From Streptomyces sp. AC550_RSS872 (GTDB lineage: Bacteria > Actinomycetota > Actinomycetes > Streptomycetales > Streptomycetaceae), in assembly GCF_019049285.1 (NCBI RefSeq), contig NZ_JAGMUL010000014.1, forward strand, positions 178,299 through 242,298: 64,000 nt of DNA. The letters are read 5' to 3'. Within the stretch, counting starts at the first letter, position 1. Every line of letters starts with the position of its first letter. Positions 55,664-63,328 of the stretch are shown piece by piece. The notes under the pieces are model-generated. The model was not told the DNA's origin and searched no databases. It worked only from the letters and a program-made list of their open reading frames with translations. Made by a program: the position numbers and the translations under genes.

Positions 55664-56643
55664 CTCCTCCGCAGCAGTCGCCGCATCCCGAACAGGACGA
55701 CACACGCGCCGATCACCGCGAAGGCGCCGACCTTGAGGTTGCCGTCCGGGCCGCTGCCCCCGTCGTCCGACGAGGCCGAACTGCCGCTGCCGGAGGACGA
55801 GTCGGAGGAGCCGGTGTCGCCGGGTGCGGGTTCTGCGACCACCGCGCTGCCGACGCCCTCGCTGCCGAGCATCAGCTTGGTGCCGTCGGTCGAGTAGCTG
55901 GCGGACTCGCCCTGGCCGAGGGGGACACTGATGCGCTCCAGCCGCTTGAGTTCGCCGCCGTTCCAGTCGTAGGCGATGCCGCCGAAGTAGCCGCGTACGG
56001 CGAGCGTCCTGCCGTCCGGGGAGAAGGCGGCGTCGGTGGCCCACAGGTCGACGGGGACGGTGGGCTTGAAGACGTTCGTGCCGGAGGCGGAGAGCTTGGC
56101 CGGGCCCTCGTACAGGTGCCCGCCGTCCTCCTGCTTGTCGATGACGTAGACGCGCCCGGTCTTGGGGTGCACGGCGAGGGACTCGGCGTCGCGGGTGCCG
56201 TCGGAGTACTTCACGACGTACTGCGTGGCCCGGATCGTCTGGTCCTTGAGCGTCTTGGGCTCGGGGAGGCGGTAGATCCAGACGAACGGCCACTGCACGC
56301 CGTCGTTGTCGCCGATGTCACCGACCCAGATCTCGTTGTCCGGCCCGATGGAGATCGCCTCCACGTCGCGCGGGGTGCCCACACCGGTCATGGTGATCCT
56401 CGCGACGGTCTCGCCGGTGCCGCTGTCGACGGCGTAGAGGTAGGCGCCCTCGTCCTGGTCGTTGTGCGTCCAGTAGATGCCGGGGTGCTGACGCGAGGCG
56501 GCGAGGCCGCTGGACTCGGTGATGCGCGGATCCTTGATCGTGAAGTCCTCGTTGCCCTTGCCGTCCCCGTCGGCGGCGGAGGCGGGCAGGGCGCAGGCGC
56601 CCGCGAGCAGGAGTCCGGCGAGAAGGGCGATCGGTCGGCGCAT
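55660..56643 (-). CDS. Secreted/anchored beta-propeller-like protein
   Basis: 327 aa from ATG 56643 (MRRPIALLAGLLLAGACALP); frames reaching 56823 read through tandem repeats and were rejected. Signal peptide about 1-25. Body with repeated WD40/NHL-like strands (ESSGLAASRQHPGIYWTHND, YLYAVDSGTGETVARITMTG, EAISIGPDNEIWVGDIGDND, DAESLAVHPKTGRVYVIDKQ, ATDAAFSPDGRTLAVRGYFG). A Ser/Gly/Asp linker, a TM helix (GAFAVIGACVVLFGM) and RRLLRRR follow, so it is anchored with the propeller outside. Function unknown. Confidence 0.82.
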   Translation of the reverse strand: MRRPIALLAGLLLAGACALPASAADGDGKGNEDFTIKDPRITESSGLAASRQHPGIYWTHNDQDEGAYLYAVDSGTGETVARITMTGVGTPRDVEAISIGPDNEIWVGDIGDNDGVQWPFVWIYRLPEPKTLKDQTIRATQYVVKYSDGTRDAESLAVHPKTGRVYVIDKQEDGGHLYEGPAKLSASGTNVFKPTVPVDLWATDAAFSPDGRTLAVRGYFGGIAYDWNGGELKRLERISVPLGQGESASYSTDGTKLMLGSEGVGSAVVAEPAPGDTGSSDSSSGSGSSASSDDGGSGPDGNLKVGAFAVIGACVVLFGMRRLLRRR

Positions 56644-56730
56644 GCCCCAAGCCTGCCATCCGGCCCGGTGATTCGGAGGCCGGGTCGACGGAGGGTGACG
56701 GTGGGTGGCGGGGCTGGGGCGCGTCCATGG

Positions 56731-56808
56731 CACGTCGGTGTGGCACGTGGGTGTGGCACGTCGGTGTGGCTCGTCCGTGTGGCACGCCTGTGTGGCACGT
56801 CGGAGTGG
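56731..56808. repeat. 13-bp tandem repeat, six units or more
   Basis: Units CACGTCGGTGTGG, CACGTGGGTGTGG, CACGTCGGTGTGG, CTCGTCCGTGTGG, CACGCCTGTGTGG and CACGTCGGAGTGG follow head to tail, with decayed flanking copies. They lie between the divergent propeller and SGNH genes, upstream of both promoters. Confidence 0.9.
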
Positions 56809-56870
56809 CGTGTCCGGCTTCACACCCCACCTGTTCCTACCCTCCGGTAGCGATCGTCCATCATGAGCGG

Positions 56871-57554
56871 ATGCTCAGGTTCATGCCCGTCGGCGACTCC
56901 CAGACCATCGGCAGCGCCGGCGAACACACGTGGCGCTACCGCATGTGGCAGCACCTGCGTGAGACGTACGGCGGCCCCTTCGCCCTCGTCGGCCCGCGCG
57001 AGACGCTCTACGACAAGGCGACGGACGCGCCCACGTCGTACGAGTACGCCGCCCCCGACCCGGCCTTCCCCCGCGCCCATCTGGCCGGCTGGGGCGAGGG
57101 CTGGCTGCACATGGCCCCGCTGATCGGCGAGGCGGTGCGCTCGTGCCGGGCGGATGTGCTGCTGGTGTCGCTGGGCCTGATCGACCTCGGCTTCTACACG
57201 AACGCCGAGCAGACCGCGGTGAACGTACGGGCCTTCGTGACCGAGGCACGCTCGGCGAACCCCCGGGTGCGGATCGCCGTCCTGCCGGTGATCCCGAACA
57301 TCCGCGCCGAGTCGGAGGAGACCTTCGCCACCGAGGTCGCCCGCTTCAACGAACTCCTCGCGAAGGCCCTCGCGGACCTCGACGAACCGCGCTCGCCCCT
57401 CCTGCTGACGTCCCCGCCCCCGTCGTACGACATCCATCTCGACACCTACGACGGCACCCACCCGAACGCGAGCGGCGAGCACAAGATCGCGGAGGCGTTC
57501 GCGGAGGCGATGTACCAGGCGTGGGACCTGGGCGGGCCCTACACCGCCCTCTGA
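56871..57554 (+). CDS. SGNH/GDSL-type esterase
   Basis: 227 aa from ATG 56871 (AGCGG close upstream). Block I RFMPVGDSQTIGSAG with Ser10, block III-like GLIDLGFYTNAEQTAVNVRA, and block V DTYDGTHPNASGEHKIA with Asp and His. No signal peptide, so cytoplasmic. Acts as an ester or acyl hydrolase; substrate unknown. The 3' end overlaps the convergent nucleotidyltransferase gene by 16 bp. Confidence 0.87.
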   Translation: MLRFMPVGDSQTIGSAGEHTWRYRMWQHLRETYGGPFALVGPRETLYDKATDAPTSYEYAAPDPAFPRAHLAGWGEGWLHMAPLIGEAVRSCRADVLLVSLGLIDLGFYTNAEQTAVNVRAFVTEARSANPRVRIAVLPVIPNIRAESEETFATEVARFNELLAKALADLDEPRSPLLLTSPPPSYDIHLDTYDGTHPNASGEHKIAEAFAEAMYQAWDLGGPYTAL

Positions 57555-58291
57555 CGGTCGATGGCCTCCACGAGGAACTCGGCGCAGGGGTGGACACCAG
57601 GTAGCAGGTCGGAGTCCCAGCGCTCATCCCTCTCCCCGACGTAGACGGCCCGGGCGTGCGCCAGGACGGGACGGTGTTCGGCGGGGAGCCTCGGGAGGGC
57701 CCAGTCGGCGGCGGCGTCCTTGGACCGGATGGTGCCCGTGGCGAGCGTGGTCCAGATCCGGGCGAGGGTGAGCAGGACGTTACGGGTGTCGGTGTCCAAG
57801 TCGCCGAGCAGTTCCGGCACTCCGGCGAGGATCGCACGCCGCAGGTCCCCGTGCGGGACGGGGGCGAGAACGTCGGCGGGTGGCGGGCCGTACAGCGGGG
57901 TGTTCGCGAGCAGGACCATGGTGAGGAGCGGGGCGAGGTCCGGGCTGGGCTCGGGGCCCGGGGTGCCACCGCGCTCGTACTCGTCCCGCAGCCATTCGCC
58001 GTACAGGAAGTCGCAGGTGGGCGGGTAGCGCCAGGGCCGTACGTCGTCGTGTACTACGACGATGAGCTCGACGGGGCGGGCGGTGCCGCCGGACACCTTC
58101 ATCAACTCCTCGACCAGAGCCCGGCGTTGGGCGTGGGTCATGGTTTGGCGCACGACGACCAGGACGTCGAGGTCGCTGTGGGGGCGCAGGCCGCCGAGGG
58201 TGGCGGAGCCGTGCAGGTAGACGCCGAGGACGGTGTCGCCGAGAACACGGCGGAGGAGGGGGAGGACGTGCTGGGTGTCCGCGGTCGGCAT
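57539..58291 (-). CDS. Aminoglycoside (3'')-type nucleotidyltransferase-like protein
   Basis: 250 aa from ATG 58291 (GAGAGGAAG upstream). Pol-beta nucleotidyltransferase: VYLHGSATLGGLRPHSDLDV (GS-x-x-x-G-x-x-x-x-SDLD), followed by VVRQTMTHAQRRALVEELMK and VELIVVV, then the helical DUF4111 domain (ARIWTTLATGTIRSKDAAAD, ALPRLPAEHRPVLAHARAVY). AadA-like adenylyltransferases modify streptomycin/spectinomycin, but chromosomal Streptomyces members may have other substrates. Confidence 0.88.
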   Translation of the reverse strand: MPTADTQHVLPLLRRVLGDTVLGVYLHGSATLGGLRPHSDLDVLVVVRQTMTHAQRRALVEELMKVSGGTARPVELIVVVHDDVRPWRYPPTCDFLYGEWLRDEYERGGTPGPEPSPDLAPLLTMVLLANTPLYGPPPADVLAPVPHGDLRRAILAGVPELLGDLDTDTRNVLLTLARIWTTLATGTIRSKDAAADWALPRLPAEHRPVLAHARAVYVGERDERWDSDLLPGVHPCAEFLVEAIDRQRAV

Positions 58292-58382
58292 ATGAGCTTC
58301 CTCTCCGTGACGCGGTCACTGTGCGTATCGTTGGAGTGCGCGGCTGCACCTGTCCGTGGGGCAGCCGGGGAGAAGCGCCACG

Positions 58383-58979
58383 ATGACCGTCATTGAAGAC
58401 AGGATCGAGATGGCCGACGCCGACGCCAACACCAAGCGCCTGGACGAGTGGTTCGAGCGCCTTGAGCGGATGCCCGTCCCCGAAGGATTCAGGGTCGAGA
58501 TCGTCGGGGGCAACGTCCATATGACACCGCAGCGGGACACGCACTGGGAAATCATCCGCCGGTTCCTATGGGCCCTCGAGGACAGGTTCGGGAGGAAGGT
58601 CAACGTTTTCACGGACGTCCGCATCGACTTTCCCGGCCACGAGAACGGCTTCTGCCCGGACATCGCCCTGCTCAAGGACTCGGCGAAGAAGGACGACACG
58701 GGCCACTGGCGTCACCAGGACGTCCAGTTCGTCGCCGAGGTCATCTCGAAAGGCACGGCCGCCAATGACTACGTCCCGAAGAGGCTGGCCTACGCGGAGG
58801 CGGAGGTCCCTCTGTACGTCATCGCCGACCCCTATCAGGGCCGCTGCTACGTCTACACCGACCCCAAGCAGGGCGACTACGCCGAACCCACGAAGGTGGA
58901 CTTCGGCACCGACATCGACCTGACCGGCACAGTGGTCGACCTCGTCCTCAGGACCGACGACTTCCCCCGCGACCGATGA
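58383..58979 (+). CDS. Uma2-family (DUF820) restriction-endonuclease-like protein
   Basis: 198 aa from ATG 58383 (GGAGAAG upstream). PD-(D/E)xK fold: EGFRVEIVGGNVHMTPQRDT, NGFCPDIALLKDSAKKDDTG (PDxxL), FVAEVISKGTAANDYVPKRL (E-x-V then K), YAEAEVPLYVIADPYQGRCY. The family is hugely expanded in Streptomyces and cyanobacteria and its biological role is unknown; it need not be a nuclease. Confidence 0.92.
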   Translation: MTVIEDRIEMADADANTKRLDEWFERLERMPVPEGFRVEIVGGNVHMTPQRDTHWEIIRRFLWALEDRFGRKVNVFTDVRIDFPGHENGFCPDIALLKDSAKKDDTGHWRHQDVQFVAEVISKGTAANDYVPKRLAYAEAEVPLYVIADPYQGRCYVYTDPKQGDYAEPTKVDFGTDIDLTGTVVDLVLRTDDFPRDR

Positions 58980-58992
58980 AAAGCTGTGGGGC

Positions 58993-59697
58993 ATGGCCGT
59001 CATCCACCGCACCACCCTCAAGCCCACCAAGCTCGAACTGCTCGCCTCCTGGCTCCCCACCCGCCCCTGGTACGCCGGCACCGGCGAACCGGCACTGACC
59101 AGGACCGGCGGCTTCCGGCTGGACGACCCGGAGGGCGAGGTCGGCATCGAGTTCATGGTGGCCACGGACGCCTCCGGCCCCGACCCGGTCCACTACCTCG
59201 TGCCTCTCACCTACCGAGGCGCTGCCCTCGACGGCGCGGAGCACGCCCTCGTCGGCACCATGGAGCACGGCGTACTGGGACCTCGTTGGGCCTACGACGG
59301 CGCCCACGACCCGGTGGCGGTCGCCCAGTTGCTGGCCCTGTTCGAGGGCCGCGTCCAGGCCCAGGCCCAGAGCCTCACCGACACCCCCGACCACGAGGTC
59401 ACCCACTCCTACACCGGCGACGCTCTCCCCGCCTGGGACGGGATCGTCAAAGCCACCGACGACCAGGACGGCACGGAGCTTCCCGCCCCGGGTGGCACGA
59501 CGCTCCGTATCCACCGGGTCCTGCGGCCCACCGCCCCGGACACCGCTCCCTCCGACGCCACCGGTCACGTCATCGGCGCCTGGCAGTCACCGGACGACGC
59601 CCGCGCCCGCGCCGTCATCGGCGCCTGGCAGTCACCGGACGACGCCCGCGCCCGCGCCGTGTTCGCGACGCTGCACCCGGCCGCGCACCGGCTCTGA
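58993..59697 (+). CDS. Maltokinase N-cap-like domain protein with internal duplication
   Basis: 234 aa from ATG 58993. Resembles the cap domain at the start of maltokinases/trehalose synthase fusions: AVIHRTTLKPTKLELLASWL, FRLDDPEGEVGIEFMVATDA, YLVPLTYRGAALDGAEHALV, GTMEHGVLGPRWAYDGAHDP. There is no kinase domain, so it is a standalone cap-like protein as annotated in other Streptomyces. The segment VIGAWQSPDDARARA occurs twice in tandem, from an exact 45-bp duplication. It follows the Uma2 gene by 13 bp. Confidence 0.82.
   Translation: MAVIHRTTLKPTKLELLASWLPTRPWYAGTGEPALTRTGGFRLDDPEGEVGIEFMVATDASGPDPVHYLVPLTYRGAALDGAEHALVGTMEHGVLGPRWAYDGAHDPVAVAQLLALFEGRVQAQAQSLTDTPDHEVTHSYTGDALPAWDGIVKATDDQDGTELPAPGGTTLRIHRVLRPTAPDTAPSDATGHVIGAWQSPDDARARAVIGAWQSPDDARARAVFATLHPAAHRL
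59569..59658 (+). repeat. Exact 45-bp tandem duplication inside CDS
   Basis: Copies at 59569-59613 and 59614-59658 are identical and in frame (15 codons each). Absence of any difference implies a recent event. Confidence 0.95.
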
Positions 59698-59798
59698 CGG
59701 CCACGTCACCGTCGGGCGCCCACCCGCCCCACCACTTGCGTCACCGCCCTCACCCCCACCGCCGTCCACATCCGCGACTCAGAACCCCCACCGCCCCG

Positions 59799-59830
59799 GT
59801 CGTCCAGGTAACCCCCACCACCTGGACGAC
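59799..59830. terminator. Bidirectional terminator hairpin
   Basis: 11-bp perfect stem GTCGTCCAGGT / ACCTGGACGAC with a 10-nt loop, between the convergent cap-like and SnoaL-like genes. Confidence 0.75.
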
Positions 59831-59848
59831 CTTCCTCAACTCCCTGCT

Positions 59849-60781
59849 CTAGAACATCCCGTTGTCATTCGCGGACGTGGCCGGGACATCCTGGAGCACA
59901 TCCCAGTGCTCCACGATCTTCCCGCCCCGCACCCGGAACAGATCCACCACGGCCTGCCCCCGCTCCCCCGGCACGGCCACGTAGTGGCTGTGCACCGCGA
60001 CCAGGTCGCCCTCGGCGATCACCCGCTTCGGCGTGACCTTGAGCTGCGGGAACTGCTCGAAGAACCCGCCGAGCCCCGCCTTCGCGCCGGCCACCCCGTC
60101 CGCGATGTTCGGGTTGTGCTGGTGGTACTCGGCCCCCCAGTACCGGTCAAGGGCCGACAGATCCTTCCGCACGATCAACTGCTCGAAGGCCTTGGTCACG
60201 AGCCGCTTGTTGTACGCGGTCAGCCAGCCCGCCCCCGGCTCCTCCGTCCGCGGCCAACTCACCGTGGAGAACATGTCGTTCCCGTTGGCGGAGCCCTCAG
60301 GAACGTCCTGCCCCACATCCCAGTGCTCGGCGATCTTCCCGTCCTGGAAGCGGAAGATGTCGAAGACGGCCTGCCCGCGTGTGCCCGGCGTCAGCACCAC
60401 GTTCGAGTGCACCAGCACCAGGTCGCCCTCGGAGATGACCCGCTTGACGCCGTACTCGGCGTCCGGAAACTGCTGGTGGATGACCTGGCCGAGGTTCTTC
60501 AGCGTCTCGGCGCCATCGGGCGCCAGCGGGTTGTGCTGGATGTAGTCCGGCCGGACATAACGGTCGACGACTTCAGCGTCACCCTGCTCGAACACGCCCT
60601 TCAGGACCCGGACAGTGACGTACTTCTGGTACGCGAGGCGCGCCTGGTCGCCGTACCCGGCGTGGTGCACGGCAGCGCTCGGCGCGGCCGCGATTGCGGG
60701 GGCGGCGGCGAGGGGGACGGCGAGGGCCGCCGCGGCGAACGCGGCGACGACGGCACGGCGGGCAGTGGTGGTGGGGGTCAC
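59849..60781 (-). CDS. Exported protein with two SnoaL-like (NTF2-fold) domains
   Basis: 310 aa from GTG 60781, GAGAG upstream. Sec-type signal peptide (RRAVVAAFAAAALAVPLAAA, cut near AIAAA-PSAAV). Two tandem SnoaL-like domains (about 50-170 and 185-305) with near-parallel motifs: RVLKGVFEQGDAEVVDRYVR ... QHNPLAPDG ... GDLVLVHSNVVL ... IAEHWDVGQDVPEGSANGND and EQLIVRKDLSALDRYWGAEY ... QHNPNIADG ... GDLVAVHSHYVAV ... IVEHWDVLQDVPATSANDNG. Probably arose by gene duplication; ligand unknown. Confidence 0.88.
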   Translation of the reverse strand: MTPTTTARRAVVAAFAAAALAVPLAAAPAIAAAPSAAVHHAGYGDQARLAYQKYVTVRVLKGVFEQGDAEVVDRYVRPDYIQHNPLAPDGAETLKNLGQVIHQQFPDAEYGVKRVISEGDLVLVHSNVVLTPGTRGQAVFDIFRFQDGKIAEHWDVGQDVPEGSANGNDMFSTVSWPRTEEPGAGWLTAYNKRLVTKAFEQLIVRKDLSALDRYWGAEYHQHNPNIADGVAGAKAGLGGFFEQFPQLKVTPKRVIAEGDLVAVHSHYVAVPGERGQAVVDLFRVRGGKIVEHWDVLQDVPATSANDNGMF

Positions 60782-60805
60782 GAGGCTGCTCTCTTTCCGG
60801 TGATA

Positions 60806-60817
60806 TTGAAAGTTCAA
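60806..60817. promoter_or_regulatory. MarR/HxlR-like inverted repeat upstream of SnoaL gene
   Basis: TTGAA-AG-TTCAA, a 5-2-5 inverted repeat, sits 25-36 bp before the GTG. A second inverted repeat CTAAC-CATCA-GTTAG lies at about 60843-60857. Both are in an AT-rich patch that must contain the promoter. Confidence 0.5.
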
Positions 60818-60926
60818 GCTAATGCTCACCAAAGGAAAGCACTAACCATCAGTTAGCGTCAAGGAACCTACGGCATCAAGGCGCCTGGTGACTGAACGCC
60901 CTTGCCTAGAGCGCACTCCACGCGAC

Positions 60927-60942
60927 TAGCGTGCGGACCATG
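60927..60942 (+). promoter_or_regulatory. Leaderless promoter of aldo/keto reductase
   Basis: TAGCGT (60927-60932) ends 7 nt before ATG 60940, with a TTGCCT -35-like box 19 bp upstream of it; no ribosome site. Confidence 0.6.
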
Positions 60943-61932
60943 GAGTACACGCAGCTCGGACGCACGGGACTCAAGGTCAGCAGGCTCGTCCTCGGCACCA
61001 TGAACTTCGGTCCGCAGACCGACGAGGGCGACAGTCACGCGATCATGGACGCGGCGCTGGACGCCGGCATCAACTTCTTCGACACGGCGAACGTCTACGG
61101 CTGGGGCGAGAACAAGGGCCGTACCGAAAGCATCATCGGCAACTGGTTCGCGAAGGGCGGCGACCGGCGCGAGAAGGTCGTCCTCGCCACCAAGGTCTAC
61201 GGCAACATGGGCGCCGACGGCGCGGCGTGGCCCAACCACGACAAGCTGTCTGCCGTGAACATCCGGCGGGCCGTCGACGCGTCGCTCAAGCGGCTCCAGA
61301 CCGACCACATCGACGTCTACCAGTTCCACCACATCGACCGCGCCACTCCCTTCGAGGAGATCTGGCAGGCCATCGACGTCCTGGTCCAGCAGGGCAAGAT
61401 CCTGTACGTCGGGTCCTCCAACTTCCCCGGCTACAAGATCGCCCAGGCCAACGAGATCGCGGCCCGCCGCGGCGGCACCATCGGCCTGGTCAGCGAGCAG
61501 TGCCTCTACAACCTCTACGAGCGCCGCGCCGAGATGGAGGTCATCCCGGCCGCGCAGGAGTACGGCCTCGGCGTCATCCCGTGGTCGCCGCTGCACGGCG
61601 GTCTGCTCGGCGGCGTCCTGAAGAAGGAGGTCGAGGGCGGCCGGCGCAGCTCCGGGCGGGCCGCCGACACCCTGGCCGACCCTGCCGTACGCGCGAAGAT
61701 CCAGGCGTACGAGGACCTGCTCGACAAGCACGGTCTGGAGCCCGGCGAGGCCGCCCTGGCCTGGCTGCTCACCCGCCCCGGCGTGACCGGCCCCATCGTC
61801 GGCCCGCGCACGGCCGAGCAGTTGGAGTCCGCGCTCCGTGCCGCCGAGCTGGAGCTGAGCGAGGAGCTGCTGGAGGGGCTGGACGAGATCTTCCCGGGGC
61901 CCGGGCCCTCCCCGGAGGCCTTCGCCTGGTAA
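60940..61932 (+). CDS. Aldo/keto reductase
   Basis: 330 aa from ATG 60940 (GTG 60931 is within the -10). (beta/alpha)8 NADPH enzyme: GRTGLKVSRLVLGTMNFG, AGINFFDTANVYGWGENKGR (catalytic Asp, Tyr), VLATKVYGNMG (catalytic Lys), DVYQFHHIDRATPFEEIWQA (His), VGSSNFPGYKIAQANEIAAR, GPIVGPRTAEQLESAL. Reduces aldehydes or ketones; most like the YajO/Tas-type AKRs. Monocistronic. Confidence 0.93.
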   Translation: MEYTQLGRTGLKVSRLVLGTMNFGPQTDEGDSHAIMDAALDAGINFFDTANVYGWGENKGRTESIIGNWFAKGGDRREKVVLATKVYGNMGADGAAWPNHDKLSAVNIRRAVDASLKRLQTDHIDVYQFHHIDRATPFEEIWQAIDVLVQQGKILYVGSSNFPGYKIAQANEIAARRGGTIGLVSEQCLYNLYERRAEMEVIPAAQEYGLGVIPWSPLHGGLLGGVLKKEVEGGRRSSGRAADTLADPAVRAKIQAYEDLLDKHGLEPGEAALAWLLTRPGVTGPIVGPRTAEQLESALRAAELELSEELLEGLDEIFPGPGPSPEAFAW

Positions 61933-62078
61933 CGCCTGTATTCCCGTAGGCCGTTCCATCGAACGGTTGAACAAGGAGGCAGCGGGCGGACGACGCGGAA
62001 CACCCCTCCCCGTCGCCAGACTTGCCGCGCCGCCGCGTAACGGACGTGGCGGCGCGACAGGTCAGGAGGACCCCCCAC

Positions 62079-63227
62079 ATGTCCAGGGACTTCAGCAGGC
62101 GCCGACTGCTCGCCACGGGGGCCGGTGTCGCGCTCGGCGGTGCCGCCGCGGTGTCGGCGTCCACCGTGCCGGCCGCGGCGAACACCCCCTCGCCCTCGTC
62201 CGGCTCCCGCCTCCGCGAGGAGACCCGCTCGCTCGACGAGTTGTACGCGGCCGCCGTCGCCGAGGGCGGCAAGCTCGTCCTCTACCAAGGCGGAGACGTC
62301 GACGGCCAGGCGGCCGGAGTGCGGGCGGCCTTCGCCGACCGCTTCCCCGACATCGACCTGACGGTCGTCGTCGACTACAGCAAGTACCACGACGTCCGCG
62401 TGGACAACCAGCTCGCGACCGGCACCCTGGTCCCCGACGTCGTACAGCTCCAGACCCTCCAGGACTTCACCCGCTGGAAGCGGGAGGGCAAGCTGCTGCC
62501 CTACAAGCCCGCCGGGTTCTCCAAGGTCCACAACGGGTTCAAGGACCCGGATGGCGCCTGGACCGCGCTGATGGTCATCGGCTTCAGCTTCATGTACGGC
62601 ATCGAGGCGGCCGGTGCCCACGCGCCCAAGACGCCCCTCGACCTCGTCGACCCGCGCTGGAAGGGGCAGATCGCCTCCTCCTACCCGCACGACGACGACG
62701 CCGTGCTCTACCTCTTCTCCCTCTACCAGCGGACGTACGGCTGGGACTGGGTGGCGAAGTTCGCCGCGCAGCAGCCGCAGTTCGCCCGTGGCTCGCACAC
62801 GCCGGGCCTCGCGGTCAACGGCAAGCAGAAGGCCATCGGCGTCGGCGGGTCGGGCAGCGTGGTGTCGACGTCGACCGTGACGAAGTGGGTCGCGCCCGAG
62901 GGGCACCCGTTCATGGCGTGGGGGCAGCGGGCCGCGGTCCTGAAGCAGGCCGCCAATCCGACCGCCGGCAAGCTGTACCTGAACTGGGCACTGTCCGAGG
63001 AGCGGCAGAAGGGCAGCTTCAACGGCTGGTCGGTGCGTACGGACGTCACCCCGTCCCCCGGGCTGAAGCCGGTGTGGGAGAACCCGGACGCCCACGTGGA
63101 CGGCTTCCCCGGGTTCATGGAGGACCGCGCTGCGATCGAGCGGCTGAAGCAGACCTTCGCGCTGTACTTCGGCGAGGTGAAGGGCGACCCGTCGCCGGGC
63201 TGGCTCGGGCTGCACCCGGGACGCTGA
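62079..63227 (+). CDS. Tat-exported extracellular solute-binding protein (Fe3+/AfuA type), orphan
   Basis: 382 aa from ATG 62079 with AGGAGG 9 nt upstream. Tat signal SRRRLLATGAGVALGGAAAV. Periplasmic-binding-protein type 2 fold of the iron(III)/putrescine-like group: LDELYAAAVAEGGKLVLYQG, VPDVVQLQTLQDFTRWKREG, VDPRWKGQIASSYPHDDDAV, AANPTAGKLYLNWALSEERQ. There is no lipobox Cys, so it is released or held by other means. No ATPase or permease is adjacent. The next gene is a sensor kinase, so it may feed a sensing function. Confidence 0.85.
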   Translation: MSRDFSRRRLLATGAGVALGGAAAVSASTVPAAANTPSPSSGSRLREETRSLDELYAAAVAEGGKLVLYQGGDVDGQAAGVRAAFADRFPDIDLTVVVDYSKYHDVRVDNQLATGTLVPDVVQLQTLQDFTRWKREGKLLPYKPAGFSKVHNGFKDPDGAWTALMVIGFSFMYGIEAAGAHAPKTPLDLVDPRWKGQIASSYPHDDDAVLYLFSLYQRTYGWDWVAKFAAQQPQFARGSHTPGLAVNGKQKAIGVGGSGSVVSTSTVTKWVAPEGHPFMAWGQRAAVLKQAANPTAGKLYLNWALSEERQKGSFNGWSVRTDVTPSPGLKPVWENPDAHVDGFPGFMEDRAAIERLKQTFALYFGEVKGDPSPGWLGLHPGR

Positions 63228-63328
63228 GCCCTGTCGGTTCACTGTCATTTGCAACGGTCACACGAGTAACGGCTTAGACTCCTGACGGCATCGTCGCTTC
63301 CCATCGGCCCGTCCAGGGAGTCACCGCC

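Noticed and set aside
55589-56808. Tandem arrays considered as a CRISPR
   Set aside because: Units are contiguous 13- and 15-mers without unique spacers.
57539-58291. Calling the nucleotidyltransferase a clinical-type aadA resistance gene
   Set aside because: The fold matches, but chromosomal Streptomyces members are diverse and no mobile context is present, so only the family is given.
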